The position numbers and the translations under genes are program-made. Below are positions 21,703 to 32,205 of a stretch of 64,000 nucleotides of DNA, in pieces. Numbering within the stretch: the first letter of the stretch is position 1; each line of letters opens with the position of its first letter. The notes below the pieces were generated by a model. That model ran no database searches. It was given only the letters and a program-made list of their open reading frames with translations, and was not told the DNA's origin. Origin of the DNA: Roridomyces roridus. Taxonomy: Eukaryota > Basidiomycota > Agaricomycetes > Agaricales > Mycenaceae. The stretch covers positions 620,001 through 684,000 of the forward strand of contig JARKIF010000027.1 in the NCBI GenBank assembly GCA_029378245.1, written 5' to 3'.

Positions 21703-22002
21703 CTAGATGTGTGGAGCCTTCGCAGGTGCAGCGATGGTGCCGCCGAGTCCAAATTGCGAGGACAAGGCACCAAAGGCGGACGCGTAGTCCTTCTTCGCTG
21801 GAGCCGCGCTCTGTGGTGGCACATATGCGGGAGTGGTGGTCATCGACGGCTTCTTCTTGGAAGGGAGGCAAGGCCCCGATCCACCGAGGCCGTACGACGA
21901 TTGGAGAGCCGCGAAAGCAGCTTGGTAGTCTTTCGACTGAGAGGATGTGGATGAGGTGGACGCGAGGAGCGACGCGGTGGAGGAGTTGGGAGAAGTAGAC
22001 AT
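21703..22002 (-). CDS. Small Ser/Thr-rich protein with a duplicated ~20-aa motif
   Basis: A 99-aa single-exon protein starting MSTSPNSS. The Ser/Thr-rich head is followed by two copies of a motif, DYQAAFAALQSSYGLGG and DYASAFGALSSQFGLGG, separated by a Lys/Pro linker; it ends APHI. There is no signal peptide or membrane segment. A second copy at 30,236-30,535 has the same length with eight amino-acid differences, all in the linker or second half. That favours the Met at 22,002 over the upstream Met at 22,053. It is divergently transcribed from the Cys-rich gene 540 bp away, and the pair was duplicated as a unit. Function unknown. Confidence 0.75.
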   Translation of the reverse strand: MSTSPNSSTASLLASTSSTSSQSKDYQAAFAALQSSYGLGGSGPCLPSKKKPSMTTTPAYVPPQSAAPAKKDYASAFGALSSQFGLGGTIAAPAKAPHI

Positions 22003-22542
22003 TGTTTTAGTAGTACTAGTAGAGGACTGGTGGCTCGGAGGAGGCTCGGTCATAGATTCGCCGTCTGAGGAGCGCCGGTTTTATGGATGTCGGTCATGGC
22101 TGCGGCTGCGGTGAGGATGGATACGCAGTTCAGGAACGAGTCCAGGGTGAGAGTCTCTTGACCGCTGCGCACTGCGCTGGGAGCCGACCGACTGGGCAGT
22201 CGGGATGGTCTGATGTCATCGGTCAGAGTCGGGGCTTGAAGACCAGAAGCTGCAGAGAGTTTTGACACCTCAATGTGAGGAGCTTGGGAAACGCAGGAGC
22301 TGAGAGCTGGGTATTGAGGAAACGATGATGAAGGGCAAGAGAGAGAAATTTGACATCACTGATGGCATCCGACCTCGCTCCCTTCGCCATGACCACTTGC
22401 TTCAAAGCTCTTCGTTTTCCCTGGCAACTCATAGTTATTTTTTGCACCGCAGTGTACAATGCGCAACGTCTCATTCGGAGCGGCTGACTTGAACAAGCGT
22501 GCCGAAAGTGGCTGACATCGTACACCCTTCTCTCCTCGCACC

Positions 22543-23649
22543 ATGCTATTCACCCTCCTCCTCCCTGCCCTTACTCTATCCACCCTCGTCTCTGCCTCCG
22601 TATCAGTACAAGTCGGCCACTGCTCCTCGGACAACAACCGCCTCGACCCCGCCTCCAAGATATTCCTATCCGACTGCTCCGACCAAACCTTCTGCTCCGG
22701 ACGAGACCCTACCACCTCCATCTGCGTCCCCCGCCAATGCAGACGGGATGAATTTCCATTTGGGATCGCAGCTGGCGAGGACGTACCACCACTTTGCCTG
22801 CGCGGCTCTACGTTCTGTCCGGATGAAGGAAGTGGGTGTCGGGCTCTCGTGCCTGCTGGTAATGCGTGTGAGTTGAATCGGGACGAGCAGTGTGAGGCGC
22901 CGCAGGATTGGAGGGACCTTGTGAGTGAGCAGAATTTCAATGGGTCAATTTGCTTGCGTCAGCTTTGCATGTGCGTGTTTTTCTTTCTTTCCTTGACTTG
23001 AATTCGATAATTAATGATGTCCATAGGTACGCGAATGCGACTCTCGGCGACAGATGCGTCACAGACAACACCACGTACATCGACGTCGATTTTGACGGGG
23101 AGCAGATCAACAGCGCCGTCACCCGGGATAACTGCCAGTCGCCCCAGCTGTACTGCAACCCAACCGACCTGGTCTGCGAGCCTACGTTGCCGTTGAACGC
23201 GCCGTGTCAAGGCGACAGACAATGCTCCTCGGTGAGTCTGGACTCTACTATCGTTCCTCGACTTATCTTGCTTTAGTTGACTTGCAGCGCTGGCAAGTGC
23301 GTCAATCCGCCCGAGACGCCACTCCGCATCGCACCCTGGCAGTCTGCGCTGACGGCCGCAGCTACACTCGGAGGTTCGTTCTTCCTTTCGCTCCCCTCGA
23401 GTCCTGTGACTGATTGGGTCAAATAGCGATGCTAGCCACCTGCATTCTGCTCAACCTGCTGCACAAACGGCATCGTCTAGACCGGACGCGGGAGCTGCGC
23501 GACTATTACTACGAGCAAACTAGGTCGGTTTCAATTGATCGTCTTGAGGATGACGACTGATTCCATTCCACAGTCTGCGCCGTTCCATTATCGCCTTGCA
23601 TACAGCCGCGGCGGACAAGTACGTGGATGAAAAGACATCTCGGTATTAG
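22543..23649 (+). CDS. Secreted Cys-rich single-pass membrane protein, copy 1
   Basis: Five exons (22543-22970, 23027-23231, 23277-23373, 23427-23523, 23574-23649) sum to 903 nt, or 300 aa. A signal peptide (MLFTLLLPALTLSTLVSA) leads a Cys-rich ectodomain of about 200 residues with motifs such as CSDQTFCSG, CVPRQC, CRALVPAGNAC, CNPTDLVCE and CSAGKC. The pattern resembles the Dickkopf-like Cys-rich proteins of fungi, a tentative assignment. A hydrophobic stretch (LTAAATLGAMLATCILLNLL) and a basic/tyrosine tail (HKRHRL, DYYYEQ) follow, giving type I topology at the surface or in the secretory path. Copy 2 at 28,664-29,758 keeps every splice site. Confidence 0.85.
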
Positions 23650-23732
23650 ATGCTACATAACAAGGTACATTAGTGCGAATTCGAATGTCCGGACGTGCGG
23701 TAATAATGTTATCATGAAGAGGATGATGCGTC

Positions 23733-24220
23733 TCAATGCGAGGATCGTTTCTTGATATTTTCCATCGAATCCATTTCCCCCTCTATCCCATTCACGTCGA
23801 CGCGCATGTCGTTGAGCATTTGTTTAAGGCCGTTGACGCGCTTGATGAGGGCGTCGAAAGGTGATTTCGATGCTGTCCACGCGGGTGTTGAGGCTTTCGC
23901 TGCCGCAAATGTATCAGCATTGTGGGAGAAGAGAGGAGCTGCCAGACAAACGCACCTCTTCGGCTCCCCCCGTTCATCGCCGTCAAGCTCTTCTTGCACT
24001 CTGATATCCTCAGTTAAGTACACCTTCAATTCAGCGAGAAAAGATAGGAGGGCACGCACGGGGAGAGTCTGCCTAAAGGCGTGAGTGGCGCCGACCCACA
24101 TATCGAGTACGTCGGCGTCACTGCAAGGCGCGGGGATGGTTCCGGAGTGGTATCGCTATCGAGCTCGAAGATGGTCTGCATCGGTGATGAGCTCAAGGAC
24201 CGTGTTGGGCTAGAGGCCAT
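23733..24220 (-). CDS. Small predicted coiled-coil protein (model incomplete)
   Basis: The C-terminal exon is clear: DALIKRVNGLKQMLNDMRVDVNGIEGEMDSMENIKKRSSH, given here as two adjoining pieces of one helix, ends at 23,733 and looks like a short coiled coil. Upstream, DMWVGATHAFRQTLPVRALL and SFLAELKVYLTEDIRVQEEL form a helical region. An N-terminal Ser/Pro exon starts MASSPTRSLSS at 24,220. I could not settle the splice that joins the first exon, nor the intron near 23,950. The last 40 bp reappear, inverted, at 28,577-28,616, so this is the source of the inner end of the inverted repeat. Family not recognised. Confidence 0.5.
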
Positions 24221-24644
24221 TCTTAGGGGGCGGCTGGGTGGAAGAAGAAGGGTGAGGGACGTACGAGTTGCGGACTGCGGAATCGTACTCGGAGGCGGGG
24301 TAGAGGCCTGGAGGCAGGAGAGGCGTGGGCCGCGTCCGGGGTGGCATTGGAACGAGTGAGCGGAAGAGGGAGAAGCAGGGAAGAATGAGGGAAGAGAGAG
24401 GGAAGAGGGAGAGCTGTCGCCTTCAGGGACATGCATAAGGCTTGACCCTGGTACCTATCAAATGATGCGAAGAATCCTCCTGTCACCAGATCGGGAAATG
24501 CAATTGCCAGATTTGTGTCGGGTGAGGCGATTAGGAGATAGGAAAGAAATTACAAATGGACGCAGTTCGGATTCGCAGCTCGAGGATAAATATTCCTGCA
24601 AAGGCCAGAAACAGGAACTCGAACTTGAAAGGCATCGCGGTTCA

Positions 24645-24785
24645 CCGTCATGATGAACGATCCCCGGGTTCAACTCATCATACTCCCCTTCGAAAGCGGC
24701 ATATTCTCAAACGTAAGCGAAGCGAGAATCGAGCCATCTGAGCTGCTTACCTCCGCCGACGACCACCTTGGGGGCGAAAGAGGAA
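24645..24785 (-). pseudogene. Degraded actin 3' end
   Basis: The minus strand reads GSILASLTFENMPLSKG and then, after a frame change, EYDELNPGIVHHDG. These match the actin C-terminus ([23 protein letters not shown]). It lies about 160 bp downstream of the intact actin and on the same strand, the remains of a tandem second actin copy. It has no stop in the right place and no upstream exons. Confidence 0.7.
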
Positions 24786-24941
24786 GCAAGAAACAGAGTG
24801 CGACAGAATGAACAGGATTGGCATGAAGAAGGCGCGAAAAGGTTCTGTTATTGCAAAGGCGCGACAAGTAGGCATATGAACGAGCCTACAATACCACATC
24901 CAACAAACCTCGACCGCACAAAAGTATCAACACAATCTCGC

Positions 24942-26271
24942 TCAGAAACACTCTACAAAATCAGTCAGCCACTGTGCGTCGAAAGGCAAAAAGATCATCC
25001 ACACTCACTCCGATGCACAATCCCCGGCCCCGACTCATCATACTCCTGCTTCGAAATCCACAAATTCTGGAACGTACTCAACGAAGCGAGGATGGAGCCT
25101 CCAATCCACACCGAATACTTTCTCTCGGGGGGCGCGACGACCTTGACCTTGATGCTCGTCGCGGCCATGGATACCAGCTCTTTATTCATCCTGTCGGCGA
25201 TCCCGGGGAACATGGTGGTGCCGCCGGAGAGGACGACGTTGGTGAAGAGCTCGCGGCGGACGTCGAGGTCGCATTTTTGGATTGAGGTGAATGTCGTTTC
25301 GTGGATGCCGGCTGCTTCCATGCCGAGCATCGAGGGATCGAAGAGCGCTTCGGGGGTTCGGAATCTGCGAGACATTAGAATCAAACACGGTATGAAGGAG
25401 ACACCACTCACCGCTCGTTACCCATGGTAATGACATTCCCATCCGGCAACTCGTAGCTCTTCTCCAACGAAGACGACTCTGCCGCAGTGCGCAACTCCTG
25501 CTCGAAATCCATCGCCACATAGCAGAGCTTCTCCTTGATGTCGCGGACGACCTCGTGCTCCGCGGTAGTGACGAACTTGTACCCGCGCTCACCGAGCTGT
25601 TTGACGAGCAGCGAAGTCAAATCACGCCCAGCGAGGTCGAGCCGCATGATTGCGTGCGGGAGCGAAAAGCCTTCGTAGATGGGCACGGTATGCGAAACGC
25701 CGTCGCCCGAGTCGAGGACGATCCCAGTCGTGCGACCCGAAGCGTATAGAGAGAGCACGGCTTGGACTTGGACGTAGAACGCCGGCGCGTTGAAAGTCTC
25801 GAACATGATTTGAGTCATCTTCTCTCTGTTGGATTTGGGGTTCATCGGGGCTTCGGTGAGGAGGATGGGGTGCTCGTCTGGGGCGACGCGTAGCTCGTTG
25901 AAGAAGGTGTGGTGCCAGATCTTCTCCATGTCGTCCCAGTTGGTGACGATGCCGTGCTCGATCGGGTACTTGAGAGAAAGGATGCCGCGTTTGGCTTGGG
26001 CTTCGTCGCTGGAGAGCGGTGAGTGGACTAGTCGATGATAGTAAAGAAGACGAACCCAATGTACGAGTCCTTATTCCCAAATCCCACCATGACACCCTGT
26101 TGACGAGGGCGTCCGACGATGGAAGGAAAGACAGCACGGGGCGCATCGTCGCCGGCAACTAGAAACACGATGAGCGGATGGTTCCAGTAGCGAAAAGAAA
26201 GACGACACACATCCAGCTTTGCACATTCCGGAGCCATTGTCAATGACCAGCGCTGCGACTTCGTCTTCCAT
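24942..26271 (-). CDS. Actin (divergent paralogue)
   Basis: Five exons (26271-26211, 26158-26056, 26008-25412, 25364-25009, 24952-24942) give exactly 375 aa, the canonical actin length. It begins [20 protein letters not shown] and ends GPGIVHRKCF; the final exon is only 11 nt and supplies the last three residues and stop. Nucleotide-binding motifs ([34 protein letters not shown]) and the hydrophobic core are intact. Many positions that are nearly invariant in fungal actin differ: the D-loop reads [17 protein letters not shown], and elsewhere TAEHEVVRD and [15 protein letters not shown]. The gene is probably functional but not the main cytoplasmic actin. It is divergent to the epimerase with a 476-bp shared upstream region. 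Confidence 0.93.
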
Positions 26272-26747
26272 GATTCAAAAGGAGTGAAAATGTTGTATGA
26301 ACTCACGTCCTGAGCGTCCAGGTTATATACGCCAGCATACGATCGGCTGCGACCTGCGGGAGTGCCAAGAGAGCTCGGTCGCAGGCGGCGGCGCAGTTTG
26401 GAGGTTACGCCCGTAGTTGCCGCAGTATGGTTTGCTCCAGAAAATTCAAGTGGGACGCGCTTTGACTCGACCAAGAGGGTAGGCCTGCGCAACTTCAAGT
26501 TCATGGGAGGAGGAAGAGGTCATGACACGGATCTGGATGCCTGCGGCCTGTCTGCCTTGTCAAACCGTCCGAGCCATATCCTCCGGTCTTGAAGCTTGAA
26601 CTTGAATGGGTCCGACGTCGGTCGTGGGCTCTGCAAAGCCTCTCGGGGAAACCCAGGAAAATCCCTGGGGCGCGTGCTCCGTCGGCCCGGGGCATTGCGC
26701 CATCCCGCCAAACTTTATCTCGACTTCCTCCTTCCCCATCTCCCCAC

Positions 26748-28495
26748 ATGTCGGAATTCAAGCCAGTCCTCCTTGCCCTGCCTTCTCTCACTCCGTCGTT
26801 GGCATTGGAGGTCAGTCACTTTACACCGCGTGCTTGGCCGACCTGATCCTCACCAGGTCCTCCCGCATGGCCTCACCATCCACCGGCTCTTCGTCCAGGC
26901 AGACGGACGGGTAAATCCACATCGAGCTCATCCCCATCCCCACTGACGCCTCTGGCAGACACACGACATCGTAATCGGGCCTGAATCGCCCGAGGACCAC
27001 TCATCGAACAAGTATGTCAACACCGTCATCGGGAGGTACTCGAATCGCGTCCCCGTCGGTACGCACAAGGTGGAGAGGAATGGTGTCGTCAGCGAGATCA
27101 CGGCTATCGCCAACGGTACGCTATCCTTCTTTTCATTCTTTGCTTTGACATCTCATCGCTGCGAATCTAGAGGGTCCGCGTGTATCTCTTCACGGTGGTC
27201 CAACGGGCTTCGACTTTGTTCCATGGACGCTCCTCACGCCTGAAGACCCGCCGACGCTCTTCAGCCCCAAGGAGCTCTCGCAGATCCCACTCTCGGCCTC
27301 CCCATCGTCCTACGCCGTCTTCCGTCTTGTTTCTGAGGACGGCGACCAAGGCTACCCGGGGAAGCTCGTCACCGAGGCCCTCATCGCGCTCATCGAGCCT
27401 GGAGACCAGGAGCGCAAGTACCGCAAGCCTGGCGATGCCACGCAGAATGCCGAGTACGATCTTGGGAGTGTGGTGCTTGTGTATCGGGCCCAGCTCGTGG
27501 GGGATAGCAAGACTGTGACGCCGGTCAACCTCACCCAGCACTGGGGCTTCAATCTCGAGGGTTCGCAGAAGGAGAATCAGGGCGGGGCGGAGCCGTTGTC
27601 GGTCAAGGGGCACACACTGACGATCAAGGCGCGCCCATATCCGCTTGAGTGGGACCAGCTATATCGCTCACCCTTTTTCAGGCAGACCGGATCGTCAAGC
27701 GCGACGCTGACAGCCTCGCAACGGGCTTCATCCCGAGCGCAGGCACGCCTCACGAGCACCAGTCCAAGATCATCGGCAAGCAATACCCCGAGATGGGATA
27801 CGGTGTGTCCTCCATCCCTTCCTTTCCGCAAGAATAGAACCTGAATCGACCCCAAGACGACTACTACGCCTTCTCGCCGTTCGAGAAGGCCCCGACGCGC
27901 CTCCCACTGGCCTCCCTGCCCCATGTCGACTTTCTCTCCGACGTCCTCCGCCCGTCGAGCGGCCCTTCCGCCTCTCGTGGCACGCGCTCGGACCCCGTCG
28001 TCGAGCTCTCCTCGGACAAGTCGGGGCTCAAGCTTGTCTTTGATACTAACCGTGCGTCCTCCTCCCATACCACTTAGCTCCACGAAACTGACGAATGGAA
28101 CAGAGGCGGGCGTGATGTTCTACTCCAATGCATGGACGACACCGGATCGGGGAGCGCGCAAGAAGATCCATGGCGGGTCGGGGTTGACGGGTAAGGGGGA
28201 TTCGTACGGGCCTGGGAGTACGTTTTTTCATCTCTTTTCTTATCTACTGGATTTGATGCTGACATTTTCGTTTTTACAAAGCTGCGGCGTTCCTCGAGTT
28301 CCATGACGTGCGTCCCTTCCTCCTTCCTCTTTTTTATTTGCGATTAGTATACTGACTATGACCACCGGACAGCCCCTCGCTGCGTTCCTCGACCCTGCGA
28401 ACAAGGACAAGGAGGATACGTTGGTCACTTCGGATGAGGTGTATCATAATTATGTGCGGTGCGATGTTAGGTTCAAGGAGCCGACGAAGGAGTGA
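26748..28495 (+). CDS. Aldose 1-epimerase (galactose mutarotase) family
   Basis: Nine exons (26748-26810, 26857-26910, 26959-27115, 27171-27628, 27682-27802, 27857-28051, 28104-28217, 28282-28307, 28373-28495) sum to 1,311 nt, or 436 aa. Family motifs are HDIVIGPESPEDH, NTVIGRYSNRV, SLHGGPTGFDFVPW and VNLTQHWGFNL. Members interconvert the alpha and beta anomers of aldoses such as galactose or glucose. HGG and TQHW contain the expected catalytic His region, and the final exon has the usual place for the catalytic Glu. The fourth intron (27629-27681) appears to use a GC donor; only that splice keeps the frame with ADRIVKRD. No signal peptide. The C-terminal half is longer than in minimal epimerases. 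The 3' end abuts the inner end of the right inverted arm. Confidence 0.9.
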
Positions 28496-28663
28496 AGCGG
28501 TAGTGGAATGAATTTGTAATGTACCGAAATCCGATTTGTATCTTCTCTGTAATTGAATGCAAGCAGCTCGGAAGATGGATTCGATGGAAGATAGCAAGAA
28601 ACGATCCTCGCATTGAGAAATACCAGACATTCGCACTAATGTATGTACTTTGTCATGTAGCAT

Positions 28664-29758
28664 CTAATACGGAGATGTCTTTTCGTCCACGGACTTGTCC
28701 GCTGCGGCTGTATGCAAGGCGATGATGGAACGGCGCAGACTGTAGAGCTCGAGTCAATCGTCATCCTCAACACACTCAATTGAAACGAACCTAGTTTGAT
28801 CGTAGTAATAGTCGCGCAGCTCCCGCGTCCGGTCCAGACGATGCCGTTTGTCCAGGAGGTTGAGCAGAATGCAAGTGGTCAGCATCGCTATTTTACGCAG
28901 TCAGCTAACGGACTCGAGGGGAGCGAAAGGAAGAACAAACCTCCGAGTATGGCTGCAGCCGTCAGCGCGGATTGCCAGGGTGCGATGCGGAGTGGCGTCT
29001 CGGGTGGATTGGCGCACTTGCCAGCGGCGCAAGTCAACTACCCAAGATGAGTCGGTAGACAATTGAAAGACACTCCACTCACCGAGGAACATTGTCTGTC
29101 GCCCCGACAAGGCGCGTTCAATGGCAACGTCGGCTCGCAGACCAGGTCGGTTGGGTTGCAGTACAGCTGGGGCGACTGGCAGTTATCCCGGGTGACGGCG
29201 CTGCTGATCTGTTCCCCGCCAAAATCGACGTCGATGTACGTGGTGTTGTCCGTGACGCATCTGTCGCCGAGGGTCGCATTCGCGTACCTGTGGATATTAA
29301 ATAAATCAAAGTCAAGGAAAGAGAAACACGCACATGCAAAGCTGGCGCAAGCAAATCGACCCATTGAAATTCTGCTCACTCGCAAGATCTCTCCAATCCG
29401 GCGGCGCCCCACACTGTTCATCCCGATTCAACTCACACGCACTACCAGCAGGGACGAGAGTCCGACACCCACTTCCGTCGTCCGGACAAAATGGGCCGCG
29501 CTGGCAAAGCGGTGGTACGTCCTCGCCGGCTGCGATCCCAAATGGAAATTCATCGCGTCTGCATTGACGGGGGACGCAGATGGAGGTGGTAGGGTCTCGC
29601 CCGGAGCAGAAGGTTTGGTCGGAGCAGTCGGATACGAAGTTCTTGGAGGCGGGGTCGAGGCGGTTGTTGTCCGAGGAGCAGTGGCCGACTTGTACTGATA
29701 CGGAGGCAGAGACGAGGGTGGATAGAGTAAGGACAGGGAGGAGGAGGGTGAATAGCAT
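28664..29758 (-). CDS. Secreted Cys-rich single-pass membrane protein, copy 2
   Basis: Inverted paralogue of 22,543-23,649 with the same five-exon structure: signal peptide MLFTLLLPVLTLSTLVSA, Cys-rich ectodomain, one hydrophobic segment and a short tail ending KTSPY. Cysteines and all splice sites are retained. Differences are scattered substitutions (for example QRGPFCPDD for RGSTFCPDE, with one residue fewer). I see no stop or frameshift, so both copies appear functional. Expected at the cell surface or in the secretory pathway; ligand or role unknown. Confidence 0.8.
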
Positions 29759-30235
29759 GGTGCGAGGAGAGAAGGGTGTACGATGTCAGCCACTTTCGCG
29801 ACGCTTGTTCAAGTCAGCCGCTCCGAATGAGACGTTGCGCATTGTACACCGCGGCGCAAGAACTATGAGTTGCCAGGGAAAAGGAAGGGCTTTGAAGCAA
29901 AAAGGCACTTTGGCGCAACCTGGTCATGGCGAAGGGAAAGAGGTCGTTGATGCAATCAGTGATGTTAAATCTCTCTCTCTTGCCCTTCATCATCGTTTCC
30001 TCAATACTCAGCTCTCAGCTCCGGCGTTTCCCAAAAGCTCTGTCCACACATCGAGGCGTCAATAAGCTCTGCAGCTTCTGGTCTTCAAGCCCCGGCTCTG
30101 ACCGATGACATCACACCAAGTATCCCGACTGCGCAGTCGGTCGGCTGCCAGCGCAGCGCGCAGCGGTCAAGAGAACGACGAATTTATAACCAAGGCCTCC
30201 TCCTCTTCCGAGCCATCAGTCCTACTGCCAAGACA

Positions 30236-30535
30236 ATGTCTACTTCACCCAACTCTTCCACCGCGTCGCTCCTCGCGTCTACTTCATCCACATCCTCCCA
30301 GTCGAAAGACTATCAAGCTGCTTTCGCGGCTCTGCAATCGTCGTACGGCCTCGGCGGATCGGCACCTTGCATGCCTTCCAAGAAGAAGCCGTCGATGACC
30401 ACGAATCCGGCATATGCTCCTCCCAAGACCGTAGCTCCAGCGAAGAAGGACTACGCGTCTGCCTTCGGTACCTTGTCCTCGCAATTTGGACTCGGCGGCA
30501 CCATCGCTGCACCTGCGAAGGCTCCACACATCTAG
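30236..30535 (+). CDS. Small Ser/Thr-rich protein, copy 2
   Basis: A 99-aa copy of the protein at 21,703-22,002, with the first 40 residues identical and eight substitutions later (such as GSAPCMPS for GSGPCLPS). Both DY-x-(A/S)AF repeats are preserved. The purifying pattern suggests both copies are used. It is divergent to the Cys-rich copy 2, mirroring the left arm. Confidence 0.75.
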   Translation: MSTSPNSSTASLLASTSSTSSQSKDYQAAFAALQSSYGLGGSAPCMPSKKKPSMTTNPAYAPPKTVAPAKKDYASAFGTLSSQFGLGGTIAAPAKAPHI

Positions 30536-30835
30536 GTTCGTTCATATTTATTTTCCGACGTAGCTTTTCTCATATGTTCGCACAGTGGTCATACAATCGC
30601 GAACACTCGAACATCTCGGGAACTGCTATCGTTCCCCACCAAATGGCGAGCACGCCCGGCCTCCATTCGAATCCAATCCAAACGTCGAGCGAGTTTTATG
30701 GAGAGCAGATTTCGGTGGTAATTTATCATGTAGCCGTGCTAGAATCGAGCTTCTTTCTTGTACAGCTGGAATATCAGGAGCTATCGTACAAACTCTGTGC
30801 ATTCGACACTCGGGTTGAATTATTAGCAGATAGTA

Positions 30836-31811
30836 TTACAATTTAGCGTAAGACACCCATGTCTCCCCTGACAAATAACGAAAACGACGATGTTCAACCG
30901 CGAGCTGGCGCAACAGCGTGTGCACCGTCGATTGGCGAACAATACCTGGGTCCCTGCTCGGAGCAGGGTGCAGAGAGACCTGAAACTCTGAAGCGGGTGG
31001 CCCATGCGTCAACCTGGACAAGACGAAATCGGAGAAGAGTTCGGGGGCGAAAGCAAGCCTCGAATGACAAATCAGATGGGCCAGTCGGGGCGCCACTTGA
31101 TGGCCTGAATCCTCCCGTGTCATGGCGCGCAGAAAACTGTCGTTGTTCATCCCCTGATCTCCGATTTCAAGGCTCTCGAGCACCTCGAGAACAGAGAGGA
31201 TCTCCATCAACTGGTTCTCCGCGATATTCACCTGGGACACTCGCAGTGTTTTCAGACAACGTCCGAAGGCAGAACGCTCGGATAGACCGAGGAATGCCAA
31301 GTGTTGGGCCGGCGGCCAACCCAACGCGACCTTGGGATACCCATCGTATCCCAGAAGTACTGTCGCCAAGTTGGGTAGAGTGAGGCTCGAGAATACCTGG
31401 GTGAATACCGAGGCCACGTGGTGTGGATCCGGTGGGCCAGATACAGCCGCTCTGAGCCCCAGAGTTTCCTGGGAGGCGGCAGTGATCAAAGGGAGGGATA
31501 GCGCAGGGTCCCAATTGTGTGGCAAAATCGAGGGGTCGAGGTCAATTATAAACTTAAAGTAGAATTCGGCGCCGTCGGACAGTTCGGGCAGCAATCGTAA
31601 TAGGGTGTGGAGTTCGTTGTGAAGCGGTGTCACTAAACACGAAAGATCGTTGATTTACCTGCGAATGGTGCCAAAGGTGTCCACGTGCAGCAGCGGCGCA
31701 GCAACCAATATCCTGCGCAAGCACGGAGCCACCGCGAGAAAATCGAAGGGTGGAACAGGTTTGCGGTGGTAGAGGCGAACTTCGCCGTTGACCTCGAAAT
31801 CCTTGAGACGA
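30836..31811 (-). pseudogene. Truncated F-box copy in the right arm
   Basis: Matches the C-terminal two thirds of the intact gene at 19,955-21,391, from LKDFEVNGEVRL to the C-terminus VSYAKL. Everything upstream, including the F-box, is replaced by the palindrome at 31,804. There is also an in-frame TAA at 31,657-31,655 where the intact copy has a Gln codon, and a 6-nt insertion (YFKFIIDLD for YFIFDLD). It cannot act as an F-box adaptor. Confidence 0.85.
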
Positions 31812-31953
31812 GAAGATGTCTCAGACAATGGCGTCTGGCATTCGGCCAGCCGGAGAGACGAACGCAAGGTACGGATCAATGTGGTCCGTCAGTCGGTCGC
31901 GTTTTGCAGTGAGGTTGTCGACCAGGAGCTGCAACCGAGCGATTTCTTCCGCC
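31810..31953 (-). pseudogene. F-box N-terminal relic in the left arm
   Basis: Read on the minus strand, the phrases EEIARLQLLVDNLTAKRDRL, then TDHIDPYLAFVSPAGRMPDT match the start of another common Agaricomycete F-box subfamily (coiled-coil, then LPDDIVREIF). Stops lie before it and inside the F-box core (TIV-stop-DIF). An identical inverted copy lies at 38,515-38,658. Confidence 0.6.
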
Positions 31954-32059
31954 AATCATGCAGCCTCGGCCCTCGAGCGACGACGAGCTCCGTCGTTGTG
32001 GTTCCGGTCAAGTCGATCAGTTGTCACGTGGGCCTGCCAATCTTGCATCTTCCCTCATA

Positions 32060-32205
32060 CAACTGGACAGTTCTCGGCGTCAGTCTTCGTCGACGGCGTC
32101 ACTCTCTCGGACGGTTGGTTGACGGGATTCAGTGCCCAGGCAAGCCCATGGTGCCGAGGATCCCCTCCGATGGTCCCCCAAAGGTTTACGCGGGTGGTTG
32201 AATTG
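32060..32205 (+). pseudogene. DUF7918 relic in the left arm
   Basis: TGQFSASVFVDGVTLSD matches the DUF7918 N-terminus. Shortly after, in another frame, DGIQCPGKPMVPR matches the paralogue motif DGIRCGGKHMAPR. The intervening exon is missing, so this is a deleted and frameshifted fragment. The mirror copy is at 38,263-38,408. Confidence 0.6.

Larger units (their letters stand above)
20405..23768 (+). repeat. Left arm of the older inverted duplication
   Basis: This arm and its inverse at 28,577-31,811 carry the same gene order: F-box, small repeat protein, Cys-rich membrane protein, and the last ~40 bp of the coiled-coil gene. Pairing coordinates sum to 52,210-52,345 and drift slightly, so small indels have accumulated. 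The arm probably began at or before 19,955, but its partner was removed by the palindrome junction at 31,804. Confidence 0.85.
28577..31811 (-). repeat. Right arm of the older inverted duplication
   Basis: Inverse of 20,405-23,768. It starts at a copy of the last codons of the coiled-coil gene (MDSMEDSKKRSSH) and ends where F-box homology stops (RLKDF) at the palindrome junction near 31,804-31,811. Both inner gene copies are intact here, while the F-box copy is dead. Confidence 0.85.
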
